Assembly (NCBI GenBank): GCA_018697195.1
Contig: CM031878.1
Span: forward strand, 70,162,030-70,226,029
Origin: Certhia americana
Taxonomy: Eukaryota; Chordata; Aves; Passeriformes; Certhiidae
Length of the DNA: 64,000 nt
Direction: 5' to 3'
Position numbers and translations under genes: made by a program. The stretch's first letter is position 1; each line of letters starts with the position of its first letter. Below the pieces are notes generated by a model. That model was given only the letters and a program-made list of their open reading frames with translations. It was not told the origin of the DNA and ran no database searches. This document shows, piece after piece, positions 12,000-22,329 of the stretch.

Positions 12000-12123
12000 T
12001 CTGGACTGCAAAGTGAAGGACAGCCGTGGGTGAGGTCTTGCCTGTTACACGCCCCCTCCCCCCTTTCGTTATCCATGCAGTGATTGAAAGCTGTTGGACA
12101 ATTTGCCTGCTGCTCTTGTGACA
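12000..12123 (+). other. Leader region of the class II provirus
   Basis: Sequence between the LTR stump and the first Gag ATG at 12124. A TGG lies two bases after the LTR end (12002), but the following bases do not match a primer binding site that I know, so the primer tRNA cannot be named. Confidence 0.4.
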
Positions 12124-14580
12124 ATGGAGACCTCCATGCTCTTGGTGAAAGAATCTCTGGTGCTGGAGGTCTGGGCATGGTTTCTTGATCAAAACCAAGT
12201 TCCTATCTCCCAGAGTGAGTTAAAAAAAATTATTCCTGTGGGCTAGAAGGAACGGGTCCTTTCCAGAGCATGAGGGGGTGTTCTCCAGGGAGGCATGGCC
12301 TTTAGCTGGAGACCATCTCATGGATTCTCTGAGGATAGTGTAGACATAGAGAGGTTGTTGGTACACTGGAAGTCAGTAGACCTGGCTTTGGAGATGCACC
12401 CCTGTGGCTCCTCACTGGTCTCCATGGTTTCACAGAATTTCAGGGAGAGCTCTCTATCTTGGATGCAGATGTGGAGGAGGGAGATTTCAACTTTGTACGC
12501 AAGGCAGACCCCTTGCCCACCCCCCATGACATTGCGCTGGGGGAGGTTCCCATCTCAGATTGTGGCTCTTGTCCTCCCGGCCAGCAAATGGGTGAGGCCC
12601 CACAGGCTTTTGAGGGTCCTGAGGGCTTGGCTTGGCTGTCCCCATCTTCTCCCATGCCACGGCGGCAGTGCAAGGGGGAGTCACCCTCCCTCTGTGCCTT
12701 CCCAGTGTATCCTTCCCGGGAACTGCAGGGGGGCCCTGGCTCAGCCTCCAGCCCTGACTGGGTCTGAGTCGGTGACCTCACTGTGCCCACACTGTGGAAA
12801 TTCCACTACATATCCCCTGGCAGCAGTGGGAGAGAAGTCAGGCCCTTCGCTGCCAATTTCGCTGTCTGAGGGGGTGGCAGCACGGGCCTCCTCTTCTGTG
12901 CAGCCTGTTGGGCATGCACAGGTGGTGGAAGCCACCAGAGGAGAGGCAGTGATCAATTTTTTGTCGAGCCCCGTCAGAATGGGCAGTCAGCCCGCCCCAC
13001 TCCGCTCAGGGTGGGCAGTCCCTGTGGTTGGGTACCCCATGAAGGACGGGACGCTTTGGGGGACAGTCCGGACCCCCTTTACCCTTCACCACCCCTACTG
13101 GGTACAGTGGGTGGTGGGCCTGTGTGGCTGAGGTGCAGACCGATGATGTCGCTCCGACAGCAGTGTCTCTCTGCATGCCATTCCCCATCTGCACCCAGGG
13201 GAAGTGGACCCATGACAGCCCTGCCCCACTCCGCACAGAGCACAGGCTCTGCTGGGATTGGTGTGGCCCTGACAGAGCCTGATTTGGGTCTGCGGTCCCA
13301 GCCTCCTGCAGACGCTGGGTTCATGGCAGCTGCTGGCACTGCGGTGTTCACCTTTGGCACAGATGGGGACGCAGCTGACGGGAGACCGATGGCACTCCTG
13401 GGGCCAAGGGTCTGCATCAACAGCATGGTGGACACTTCCCCTGTGTCAGGTGACCATCCATCTGAGGGAACACAGACAGTTCTGACGAGAAGTTAAAATC
13501 AAAGTGGAGGAAACAGTCAATAGTGTTTTTGCACATCATCCCCAGGATCATGGAGATGGCTCCTCTGGCCCTGCTGATGCTGCAGGAGGCACTGCATTGG
13601 GCAGTACCGAGCTGACTCCTAGTCAGGCATCTGCCTCTGTCCCTGTGGGATCCACAGGAAAAGTATTAGCGGGTGCTGCAACCCTACCAGGGGGTTATCA
13701 GGATTTCCGTGTGCTTAGAGGTGCCACGAATCACACCTATCAGCCCTTATCGTGGACAGCTATGCTGGAACTCCATGATAAGGTTGGAAAATATGGTCTG
13801 GAGTCTGCTGAAGTCATGCAGCTGCTTCGAGTATTTGCTGCTGATGTACTGCTACCCATGACATCCACAGTTTGGCTCGCATTCTTTTCAACCCTGTAGA
13901 ATATGATGTTTTCGAGTCCAAATGGACTCAATTGGCAGCCAGAGCAGTGCAGCAGAATGCTACACTGGGTCAATGGGATCCCAGATGTGTTTGGCACTGA
14001 TGTGCTGTTGGGTCTAGGCAATTACGCTGCTCCTAATGGGCAGGCTGGTTTTGATCCCCTTGTGCTCGAGCAGTGCAAGGCAACAGAGATGGCAGCATTG
14101 ATTCAAATCATGGAATTGGCTGCTCTGAAGGAAACATTTGTGACTGTCATCCAAGGAGCTGATGAGTCCTTTCTACAATTTTCAGGGAGATTGACTGCCT
14201 CTGTGGAGAGGCAAATTGGAGATCCAGAAGCAAGAAAGCTCTTGCTTGGATACCTGATGAGAATTAATTGCAATGCTGATTGTAGGAGAATCATAGAGGC
14301 TCTTCCTGGTCATACTTCTGTCTCTGGCATGGTGGAAGCCTGTGCTAAGATAGGCACCTTCGGCCATAAGGTGGGTGCCTTGGCAACTGCTGTGCAACTG
14401 GTTTGGAAAGCGCCACAGGTTGGACGGCTGTGGCAAGGGAATGCTTGGACCGGTAGGAAACAGTAAAAGAAGGGGCAGAAGGTCACAACTCCCTTGTGTT
14501 ACTGTGGTCAGTGTGGAAGGCCAAACCATAATGTCTGTAAGGTGACTGCTCATGCTAACAGCCAGATTTTGCTGGGTTCA
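12124..14580 (+). pseudogene. gag of a betaretrovirus-like provirus, broken
   Basis: The matrix-like start is at 12124, with a short open stretch (LVLEVWAWFLDQ) before a stop near 12242. A proline/serine-rich middle spans about 12450-13500 in shifting frames. Capsid is at about 13650-14400, with the major homology region (IQGADESFLQFSGRL, then NADCRRI) at about 14149-14290. One stop (TAG at 13897) interrupts capsid, and another (TAA near 14464) falls just before the nucleocapsid. The nucleocapsid zinc knuckle near 14496-14540 is abnormal (CGQCGRPNHNVC). MHR wording and gene order fit class II (ERV-K/betaretrovirus-like) elements. Confidence 0.8.
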
Positions 14581-14719
14581 GAGAACAGGAAGCAGAGCAC
14601 AACGGGAAGTTGCTCTCGGACACAAGTTTCTCTCCAGACCCAGGAGCTGATGGAGGTCTGCTTAGCCAGCTTGCAGCCAGCACCCGTAGCTCAGCAGGTG
14701 TTGATGTCTGCACAGCAGC

Positions 14720-15035
14720 AGCAGTTGTCTTAGAGTCTGAATAAATACACAAGGTCCCCCTGGATGCCGTTGGTCCCTTGGGTGAAGGCATCTCTTCTTA
14801 TGGGGAGATCTAGTGCCACCTTTCAGGGCATTATTGCACACTTGGGACTCATTGACACAGATTTCACAGGACAGATTCATGCTATGGTATCCACACCCAC
14901 ACCCCTGTCACTATCCCAAAAGGAACACAGATTGCTCAACTTGTACCTTTTAAGTCTTTTGCTTGTAGGATGGTTGACTGGTCACGAGGAGAAGGTGGCT
15001 TTGGATCCACTGGACAGCTGTTCTGACTGAGGACC
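14720..15035 (+). pseudogene. Retroviral dUTPase domain fragment
   Basis: The open stretch at 14764-15030 contains GRSSATFQG and GLIDTDFTGQI, matching conserved dUTPase motifs (GRSS and G-V/L-ID-D-Y/F-TG). dUTPase hydrolyses dUTP to limit uracil in viral DNA. Its location between nucleocapsid and protease is characteristic of betaretroviruses and related ERVs. The upstream frame joining it to Gag is lost, and the C-terminal glycine-rich motif is frameshifted. Confidence 0.75.
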
Positions 15036-15046
15036 GTCCCAAGAAG

Positions 15047-15300
15047 GTGTGCACCCTATCCATTCCAGGTATGGCGTTGCCAGAGATCCATCTCTGTGGG
15101 CTTCTGGACACTGGTGTGGATGTCACAGTTCTCTCCCTTGCTGCCTGGCCCCCAGAGTGGCCTTTGGAGACGGTGCAGACACCTATCGCAGGATTGGGAG
15201 GAATGACGCAATGCTACGTGAGCCAGCTGCCCATGCAGATCACAAACCCATAGGGACAGAACGTCATGGTTCGGCCTCATGTTACTGTGTGTCTTGCTAA
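15047..15300 (+). pseudogene. Retroviral aspartic protease of the class II provirus
   Basis: This contains LCGLLDTGVDVTVLS, the retropepsin active site, with V where most proteins have A after DTG. The glycine-rich flap is represented by AGLGGMTQCY about 30 residues later. The frame ends early at a stop near 15253, and the C-terminal strand is only partly recognisable. Confidence 0.75.
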
Positions 15301-15474
15301 TCTCTGGGGGAGGGATGTTCTATCTGCGTGAGGGGTTGTGCATCAGGATGGGTTTTTGATGGGGGCCAGTGCAATGAAGGGCACAGAGTGTCTTATGCTT
15401 CCTCTGTGGTGGCTGGTGGACAAACCCATCTGGGAAAACTGGTGACCCCTCCCTCAAGATAAATTAGTCACCCT

Positions 15475-16576
15475 TTGAAACCTGATGCAGGAACAGTTGG
15501 GCCAGGGTCATCTGGAGCCTTCTACCAGTCCCTGGAACACTCCCATCTTCTGCATGAAGAAAAATCTGGGAAATGGAGGTTGTTACAAGACCTCCAAAAA
15601 GTCAATGGGGTGATGGAAAGCATGGGAACATTGCAGGCGGGCATGCCATTGCCTACCATACTTCTCACAGATTGGCCAATCCTCATTGTGGATTTGAAGG
15701 ACTGTTTTTTCACAATTCCTGTGCATCCCAATGACAGACCAAAGTTTGCCTTCTCAGTGCCAGCAATTAACAATGCTGAGCCCGCGCAGAGATATCAATG
15801 GTGAGTTTTGCCCCAGGGCATGCGAAACAGTCCAGCCATATGCCAAATGCTATGTGGCCTGTGCCTTGTCTGGAGTTCACAACCAGTTTCCTGATGCCCA
15901 TCTGTATCATTATATGGATGACATTTTGCTGGCTGCGTCCACCCAGGATGAGCTGCTGAGGATATGGCCTCAGTTGCTCGATGCTTTGCATTCTAATGGG
16001 CTGCAGGTGGCTCCAGAAAAGGTTCAACAAAAACCTCCTTGGAAGTATTTGGGGGTCAAAATTCTGGAACAGACAAGCCGTCATGAGGAGGTGCAATTTG
16101 TGCATTTGGTGAAGACACTGAATGATGCCCAGAAATTGATAGGTGTCATCACTTGGTTACGTCCGTACTTGGGACTGACCAATGCACAATTGTCTCCTTT
16201 GTTTGATTTACTGAAAGGAGACTCTGATTTGAAATCACCTCGTACATTGACCCCTGAGGCACGTCAGGTGCTGCAGGAGGTTCAGAAAGCCATATCTGCT
16301 TGCCAAGTTTACTGCATTGATCCTGCCGTTGATATCACTGTGTTCATTACCACTCCAGATTTGCATCCCACAGGTATCATTGGCCAATGGAATGACGAAT
16401 GGTCCGATTCCTTGCACGTCTTGGAATGTGTTTCCCTGCCCCATCAGCTGCAGAAGATGGCAACTGCAATGTTTGAGCTAATTGCTTGCTTGATAATCAA
16501 ATGCCAGCAATGGTGTTTGCAATTGATGCGTGCAGAGCATACAAATCATACTCCCAATACAGCGGGAGGATTTTGA
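15475..16576 (+). pseudogene. Reverse transcriptase of the class II provirus
   Basis: Two overlapping open stretches cover most of RT. The first (15475-15804) carries the fingers segment [12 protein letters not shown] and motif A (VDLKDCFFTIPVHP). A stop near 15802 and a frameshift separate it from the second (15731-16576). That stretch holds YMDD at 15911-15922, the thumb (VAPEKVQQKPPWKYLG) and the connection domain. The nearly continuous frame over 1.1 kb makes this copy clearly younger than the ERV-L relic. The RPKFAF and LPQGM-type palm motifs are also present. Confidence 0.88.
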
Positions 16577-16659
16577 ATGGAGCCTTGCAGACAGTGTGTC
16601 CCTGCAGAGCACTCTGGAAAACTTTTCAGGGCAGATCACTTATCATCTGCCAAGCCACA

Positions 16660-17215
16660 AGCTACTGCAGGTAGAAAAATTTACACAAATCTCTTTGTGG
16701 CTCAAAAATAGCCAGAAACCAGTGCAAGGACCCGCCATCTTCACTGACGATTCAGGGAAAACAGGAAAGGCCATTGTTACCTGGAGGGATGGATCTGAGT
16801 GGCAGGTTCTGGAAAGTCATGAGGATGGGTCAGCCCAAATGGTTGAATTAAGGGCTGTGGTCATGGCATTTGAGAAATTTTCCCAGGAGACTTTCAGTTT
16901 GGTCACGGATTCTGCTTATGTGGCTAACATCACACAGTGGTTAGGTTATTGAGTTTTGAAGGAGGTCAGTAATCCTGCCTTGTTTCATTTACTGAAGACC
17001 TTGTGGTGTGCCATTCAGGACCAGGTTCATTCATACTACGTCCTGCATGTGAGAAGTCACACGGACTTGCCAGGGTTTGTAGCAGAAGGTAACATGAGGG
17101 CTAATGTCGGAGTCCAGAACATTCCTCTGACTGTCCTGAGTAATTTCAGACCCGAGCAGGGGACTGGGAAGCCTTGGGAAGGAGTCAAAGACTCGTGTGC
17201 CTTTGATTTTAGCCC
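16660..17215 (+). pseudogene. RNase H domain of the class II provirus
   Basis: Expected acidic positions are visible: IFTDDSG near 16740, VELRAV near 16845 and VTDSAY near 16905. HVRSHTDLPGF then follows near 17047, with EGN just after. One stop (near 16950) lies between the third aspartate and the HVRSH segment. The tail after the ANVGV segment is followed by a nested insertion. Confidence 0.8.
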
Positions 17216-17229
17216 CTGAGAGAAATTAC

Positions 17230-17700
17230 CAGCACTGTGTGAAGAATTACAGACCACGAGAGTTTAAGTAGGGTGATAATTAGCTATGCACTGGGTGAAA
17301 AGTAGATTTATGTGGTATTTATATTGATAAACAAAAAACACAAAATAGAGTCGCCACATAGCTTTGAGGTTTCTTCCTTCTTCTCCTTCACCATTTTCCC
17401 CTGTGTCGTGGGCATCTTTAGTTGGCTCAGAGTAGTACCTTCTAACATGGGAGACAGGTATTGGGGATCTTTTGTAAATATAGCACATGTAATTTTTAGT
17501 ATAAAGACATTTATCACCTTTGGGGCTAGGTCATTCCCCTGTGAGCTGACCTGCAGAACAAACCTCTGTGGGTCAGAGAAGAAATTGTACAGATAAAAAA
17601 AAAAAAAAAACAGCCTTGAGAAAGCAGAAGAGATGGCTTTTAGTCTTTTCCTTTGATCTCAGTGCTGAGCAAAAGACTTTTACACTCTCAAGAAGAACAA
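17230..17700 (+). repeat. Nested LTR-like insertion between RNase H and integrase
   Basis: Pol homology stops near 17215 and resumes near 17700 with the integrase start. The intervening sequence has an LTR-like composition, with a polypyrimidine block (TTTCTTCCTTCTTCTCCTTC) near 17369 and a 16-base A run at 17597-17612. The exact edges and target duplication were not resolved. The insertion splits pol and shows that this provirus was already fixed when a later element entered it. Confidence 0.5.
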
Positions 17701-18719
17701 CACCACATAAAAACCCGAGAGACTGACAAGTTGGCTAACCCAGTGTGGGTAGCACCTCAGCCTGACACACTCGCGCAGGCCAAGGCATCGCGTGAGTTTT
17801 TCCATCAGAATGCACATACCTTGCAGAAACAGTTTCAGCTGATGCCTACTGAGGCTTGTGACATTGTTGAGTCCTGTGATGACTGTCACGCACTGGCTGC
17901 ACCCTTACTGGCTGGGGTGAATCCCAGAGGCCTTGGGGCCTTGGAGCTTTGGCAGGCTGCTGTCACCCAGATTGCCGAGTTTGGCCGGCTCAAGTATGTG
18001 CATGTCATGGTGGACACGTTCTCCTCTGCCATGTGGGCCTCTGCTCACACTGGAGAAAAGGCACACAATGTCCTTGCCCACTGGGGCACGCCTTTGCTGT
18101 TCTAGGCAAACCTTCTGCTGTGAAAACCAACAATGGTCCTGCTTACGCATCGCAGCACATGCAGCAGTTTCTGCAGTCATGGGGTGTGTCACACGAGTTT
18201 GGTATCCCTCATTCTCCGAATGGTCAAGCTATTGTAGAACGCGCTCATGGTACTCTGAAGCGGGTTCTTCAAAAACAAAGACAGGCAATACAGGCTGAAA
18301 CCCCGCAGAGTCGGTTGGCAAAGGCTTTGTATATCATCAATCATATTACTGCGCCGCAGAATTCAAATAACCCTGTCATTTTGAATCATCATCTTTTGCT
18401 GCAGGCTTTGGACGAGACACCTCAGCCTCTAGTGAAGGTTCAGGTGTGGAATTTAGTCACCAAACAGTGGGAAGGTCCCAATGACCTTATCACTTCGGAG
18501 CATGGGTACGTGTGTGTCTCCACAGATACTGGAGTACACTGGGTACCTTCGAGGCGTGTTCGTCCTGACCTGCGGCTGCAGAGACAGGATCTGGCCAACT
18601 GGCAACAAGGAAACCGTGACCAAACTGAAAGTCATAAAGTGGATGGATCATCGAGTAATGACTCAGATGTAGACAACGTGAGTGATCACTCTGATGATTC
18701 CTCCACAAATGGACGCTGA
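17700..18719 (+). pseudogene. Integrase of the class II provirus, catalytic residues changed
   Basis: The zinc-binding HHCC domain is seen as FFHQNAH followed by C and C in ESCDDC (17797-17885). The core has LELWQAAVTQ near 17943, where the family has an aspartate in place of the second A. It also has KTNNGPAY near 18123, where the family has D instead of the first N. The glutamate remains in GQAIVERAH near 18225. Two of the three DDE residues are therefore changed, and a frameshift lies near 18085-18105. The C-terminal tail is rich in S and D and ends at 18719. No env follows. Confidence 0.85.
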
Positions 18720-18791
18720 ACATTGTTCATTTTCTCTTTTAACAGCGTTCATTTTCCTTTTTTTATTATTCTTTTTTAAATGGAAAAAGGC

Positions 18792-19100
18792 TGAGATGTC
18801 GCCCTGATTTTTGCATGTTTTTTTAGCCTTCTGATATTTGCATTTCTTCTAGTCCGATTCTCATGCACTTTCATGTAAACAATTATTGGTTTTACATTCC
18901 TCTCTAGAGGAAGGAAAAATTGATGAACTCTTCGTTTGACCTGTGTGGTTGGAGAGGTGGCAACTTCACCCTCCAATCCTTGGTCACCTTTGGAATGATA
19001 TATATATCGAGGTCACACAATAAACTTCCCTTCTTTTCCTCCTTTCTGTGTGAAGAAAGTTGTCATGAGTGCATTTGTCTATTTGTGTTGTATAGTGACA
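18792..19100 (+). repeat. 3' LTR of the class II provirus
   Basis: The LTR begins TGAGATGTCG directly after a purine-rich tract (TGGAAAAAGGC, 18781-18791) and ends GTATAGTGACA. It includes a TATA-like run (ATATATATATCG near 18998) and AATAAA at 19019-19024. Its central and distal parts match the minus-strand solo LTR at about 35060-35250, confirming a family. No 5' copy remains except the 22-base stump at 11978. Confidence 0.8.
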
Positions 19101-19539
19101 GTCCCTCTTTCATTTTGTGCACCCCATTCCCTTGTTCCACACATCCCCAGTGTCCCCAGTGTCCACTGAATGGCCAGCAAGGGACTGGCGAATGCCGGGA
19201 CCCACAGTGATCAGTCATCCCTCCTGGGTACACATGTGACTCTGTGGCCCTTTTTGGGGTGCTCTCGAGTGCCAAGGCCACAGTGAGGAAATGCCTTTTC
19301 TGCCATCCTGTGCAGGATCTTGCCGAGTGTATTATGGCCTCGTGTCCACTGCATTCCTGTACCCCCTCAAAGAGCAGGACTTTGGTGCTAACACCCCAAC
19401 ATTCCAAATCCATATGGTGGCTCTGTCTCTGTGGTATCTCCACACATACTTTATGGATGAGAATACCCTTTAGGTAATCGAATAATTGATACCTGAGCAA
19501 TCACCCTCCCTGTTTTGACCCCTCTCTCTTCCTTCTTCT
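19101..19539. other. Flank of the class II provirus, nothing recognised
   Basis: Host-side flank of the 3' LTR. Short ORFs on both strands (19063-19500 minus, 19244-19477 plus) have no recognised homology. Confidence 0.4.
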
Positions 19540-20040
19540 TGATGCTGAGGCAAAGAGACAATGTTTGAGCTATGCAAAAAGCTGGAGCTATGAAAAAAAA
19601 GATAGTTTCTTTGTAACAGGGTATGTGAATGAAGCTCTTTTTAGAAATCAGCAAATTTAGTAGAACAAGCTAACTGCAAAAGCTAACCGCTGGTTATTTG
19701 GGCAGACAATCTTACAGAGCATGTGCAGAAACAGAAGTAAGAAGTTCCAGCCCAAGAAAGACTTCTGAGCCTTCATGCAAAACAATCACCAGGAGGCTGA
19801 CAACCTGACAACCACCTCATGCAGAAACTGCCTATGTGCTACAAGGGCTTACATAATCATGTAATTAGAAAATATGTTGTAATATGAAGGGTAGGAATGT
19901 ATAATGTGCACATTAAGATCAAAAAGTTTAAAAGCTTGTACTGTGCAAAGAATGGACAAGTGAGTTTGTGGTGGAGCTCTCCCCCTCACTCCCAGTGTCA
20001 AATAAACAAATACCTGCTCTACAGGTATTTGTGCTCTTGT
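19540..20040 (+). repeat. LTR-like sequence, plus strand
   Basis: A block ending in CAGTGTCAAATAAACAAATA, with a polyadenylation signal at 20000-20005, then GTGCTCTTGTACC near 20031. This layout suggests R/U5 of a plus-strand LTR. The 5' edge is not clear, and no second copy lies in the window. Confidence 0.45.
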
Positions 20041-20263
20041 ACCTTGTGAAAAAGAAGCTTTGAAATTGGGGACTGGATTCATGAGTGGAAACACTCCCTT
20101 ATGGAGTATACTGGGGTTTTGCCTACTTTTCAGGTATTATAATCACAGTAGGTTTTCAATTTTCTTCTTAGAACCTTCTAAGTGCAATGTGAGTGAAACA
20201 GCGATTTATGTATTGACAAGGCCAAAACAGGGTAACCCGGGACAGAAGAAACATTTCCAAATG

Positions 20264-20827
20264 TCATCCTGGGAAAGGAAAAGACAGGAAATAGTGCTGG
20301 GGAAGAGCGACCCTCGCACAGCCCTCAGAGCTGCCACCAGGCAAAAGACAGCGGCCATGGCTGAGGCAGTCACGCACAAGATGGCGGCCATGGCTGAGGC
20401 AGTCACGCACAAGATGGCGGCCATGGCTGAGGCAGGCACGCACAAGATGGTGTCCAGGGCTGAGGCTGTGCTTCCCAGAGAGCTCTGCAGCCCAGCTCCA
20501 TCTCCAGGCCAGCACAGAGCTGGCAGAGGCCCCCGCTTTCAGCTGTCTGTTTAAATGGACATTAACAGACACACAGGGGACACATGGTGTGGCACCTTTG
20601 TGCACACAAACATGTATCAGCCAGTTCGTAATGTCAGCTGGCAGTATTTTGATGTCAAGCCAGTGCCACAGATTCTGGGCTTTGCTGTTGTTGTCTTTTA
20701 AACCAAGACTTATAATGTAATGCAACGGCAGAAAAAAAGGTCTTGGTTTTTCATGACCATACAGCAGGGATAACAGCAGAGCAGTAATATAGACCAGTGC
20801 CTTCATTAATCCAGTCCCCAATTTCAA
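20264..20827 (-). CDS. Open frame with signal-peptide-like start, env-leader candidate
   Basis: A 187-codon minus-strand ORF starts MKLGTGLMKALVYITALLLS, a positively charged start plus hydrophobic core like a signal peptide. The same MKLGTG start occurs on the plus strand in the left arm of the inverted repeat (20060), but there it runs into unrelated sequence. The C-terminal half of the ORF is translated from the 33-bp repeat and is probably spurious. The beginning could be the leader of a retroviral envelope gene; I do not recognise the family. This may not be a real gene. Confidence 0.25.
   Translation of the reverse strand: MKLGTGLMKALVYITALLLSLLYGHEKPRPFFLPLHYIISLGLKDNNSKAQNLWHWLDIKILPADITNWLIHVCVHKGATPCVPCVSVNVHLNRQLKAGASASSVLAWRWSWAAELSGKHSLSPGHHLVRACLSHGRHLVRDCLSHGRHLVRDCLSHGRCLLPGGSSEGCARVALPQHYFLSFPFPG
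20357..20455 (+). repeat. 33-bp tandem repeat with YY1-like motifs, about 3 copies
   Basis: Three consecutive 33-bp units start at 20357, 20390 and 20423, the last diverged, with a fainter fourth after it. Each unit has ATGGCTGAGGCA and CACAAGATGGCGGCC. The CAAGATGGCGGCCATGG junction resembles the known consensus of the transcription factor YY1. As the unit is a multiple of three, it keeps frames open on both strands. Confidence 0.85.
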
Positions 20828-20895
20828 AGCTTCTTTTTCACAAGGTGTAAGAGCACAGTTAACTATTTCAGAACACTGTCGAAGAAGGATGTTCC

Positions 20896-21244
20896 TGTGG
20901 AAGAATGGTTAGAGAATAAGGGACATGTGAATCTACATCAGTTTGCAAGTGTAGAGTTAGCAAAGTTTAAGACTCAGCTAAGCTGACAAGGTCACTGTGC
21001 CCTTTAGGAGAGCGTTATAACAACAATGAAGTTTTGTAGCTGATAAAGAGGGAAAAGAATGTTAACACTGATCCACAAGTGTAAGAAACTAAGAGGAGTT
21101 AACGTTTCTGTGAGTAGCGAATGATTAGCTTCTTTTGCACTACATATGAGCTTCATTGTGAGTTGTATAAAAGACTAACGGAATAAAGTTGAGACTTACT
21201 GATCTCTCATATTGAGAGCGGTCTGTCTCCCGCTGACCCCAACA
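20896..21244 (+). repeat. 5' LTR of the non-autonomous element
   Basis: A 349-bp LTR starts TGTGGAAGAATGG and ends GACCCCAACA. TATAAAA near 21167 and AATAAA at 21182-21187 supply promoter and polyadenylation signals. The first 230 bp or so are identical to the 3' copy. Confidence 0.92.
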
Positions 21245-21246
21245 AA

Positions 21247-21270
21247 TGGCGCCCGATCAGCAGGGACCTG
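21247..21270 (+). other. Primer binding site, tRNA-Lys type
   Basis: TGGCGCCCGATCAGCAGGGAC lies two bases after the LTR. It resembles the tRNA-Lys site used by lentiviruses and many betaretroviruses, with a small internal insertion and change (ATCAG). It marks the start of minus-strand DNA synthesis. Confidence 0.8.
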
Positions 21271-21473
21271 AGAGGACCTGCAAGACTTAGTGGCCATGAA
21301 ACCACAGGAGAGAGAAGCCACAGGGGTCCGCGCAGGTGTTCGGGTCTTTTGGCGGCGTAGACGGTGATAAGCAGACGATAGAATCTGCCGCACCCCAGGC
21401 GACCTCAGCGGAGAGTCCTGGCCGATACGTGCTGCCGAAAACTCGCAAAGCTGCAACAGCGCTGACGGTATCA

Positions 21474-21560
21474 ATGAAGAGGCAAGCAGCATATGATTTA
21501 TTTACTTGCTTCCCAGAGAACTGTTATTAAGGGAATAAATCTTCGTAAGGAGCTCCCTAA
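21474..21560 (+). pseudogene. Gag matrix start remnant in the non-autonomous element
   Basis: The frame MKRQAAYDLFTCF has the look of the N-terminus of a betaretrovirus-like avian ERV matrix protein. It ends at a stop near 21528, and further traces (about 21540-21600) are out of frame. Keeping the leader and first bases of gag while losing everything else is typical of elements that retain only packaging sequences. The family is inferred from pattern memory, not from a search. Confidence 0.5.
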
Positions 21561-21856
21561 TCCTTTCGCGTATAAGACTTTTACATTTCGTGCCTTGAGC
21601 TGACGTGCTATGAAGAACTCTGCAGAACTCTGGCTGGAGAAAGCAAAACTTTACATTCTCGAGTGACAGAAGAAAAACAGCCAGAAGAAAAGACTGAAAA
21701 AATAGGAAAGGACTCTGAAACTCTGCATAAGAAAAGTGCTGTAAACTCGACCGAGAAAAGAGGAAACCGAAGGCGCCTCGGGAACTCCTCCACTTGGACC
21801 TGCAGGACGGGACCAGGAAAGCTACCGGCGAGATTTTACAGACACATATGTGGGTG

Positions 21857-22219
21857 AGATGGTTCAGCCATAAGATCACACAAAAGGCTCGTTCTCACAG
21901 AACAGCTGGGCATTTTCACAGCAAGCACACAAGATACAGCGGCCTTGAAGTTACTGTCTTAACAGCAGACAGAAGAACTCCCACCAGAGTAGGGGGGGGG
22001 AGGGGAAAGATCACTCCTGAAAAGTATCTCCTACCATGTCTGGTCTTACGAGGAGTGGTTCAGACATAATATCACACAAGAAGGCTCGTTTCTCACAGAA
22101 ACAGCTGTGGCATTTTCACAGCAAGGAACAAGATATCAGCGGCGTGAAGTTATGTGTTAACAGCAGACAGAAGAAACTCCACCAGAGTAGGGGGGGGGAG
22201 GGGAAAGATCACTCCTGAA
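21857..22219 (+). repeat. Direct duplication of about 165 bp with 198-bp period
   Basis: The segment from GGTTCAGCCATAAGATCACA to GGGAAAGATCACTCCTGAAA (21857-22019) recurs at 22055-22219, with about 90% identity and small indels. Each copy ends in a run of G residues (AGTAGGGGGGGGGAGGGG). The unit may have been duplicated during reverse transcription. Confidence 0.85.
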
Positions 22220-22329
22220 AGTCAGGAGAAGGAGAGACGAAAAAAACTTTAGCTGGGGGGTGCAGGGGATGCGTTGCTTTGCCCACCGGGCGTGGGGAGC
22301 ACCGCGAGAGCACGAGCGGATGCCGGGGG

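Larger units (their letters stand above)
20031..20856. repeat. Inverted-repeat block with 53-bp arms
   Basis: The left arm (20031-20083) and the reverse complement of the right arm (20804-20856) agree at about 50 of 53 positions. They share TTGTGAAAAAGAAGCTTTGA followed by AATTGGGGACTGGATT. The 720 bp between them hold a 33-bp tandem repeat. It may be a fold-back arrangement of two pieces of one retroelement in opposite orientation. Confidence 0.7.

Noticed and set aside
12000..12030. Primer binding site for the class II provirus
   Set aside because: A TGG is present two bases after the LTR end, but the following 15 bases match no tRNA 3' end that I can name.
12080..12198. Apparent upstream continuation of the kinase pseudogene on the minus strand
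   Set aside because: Similarity was weak and the same bases read better on the plus strand as the matrix start of the class II gag.
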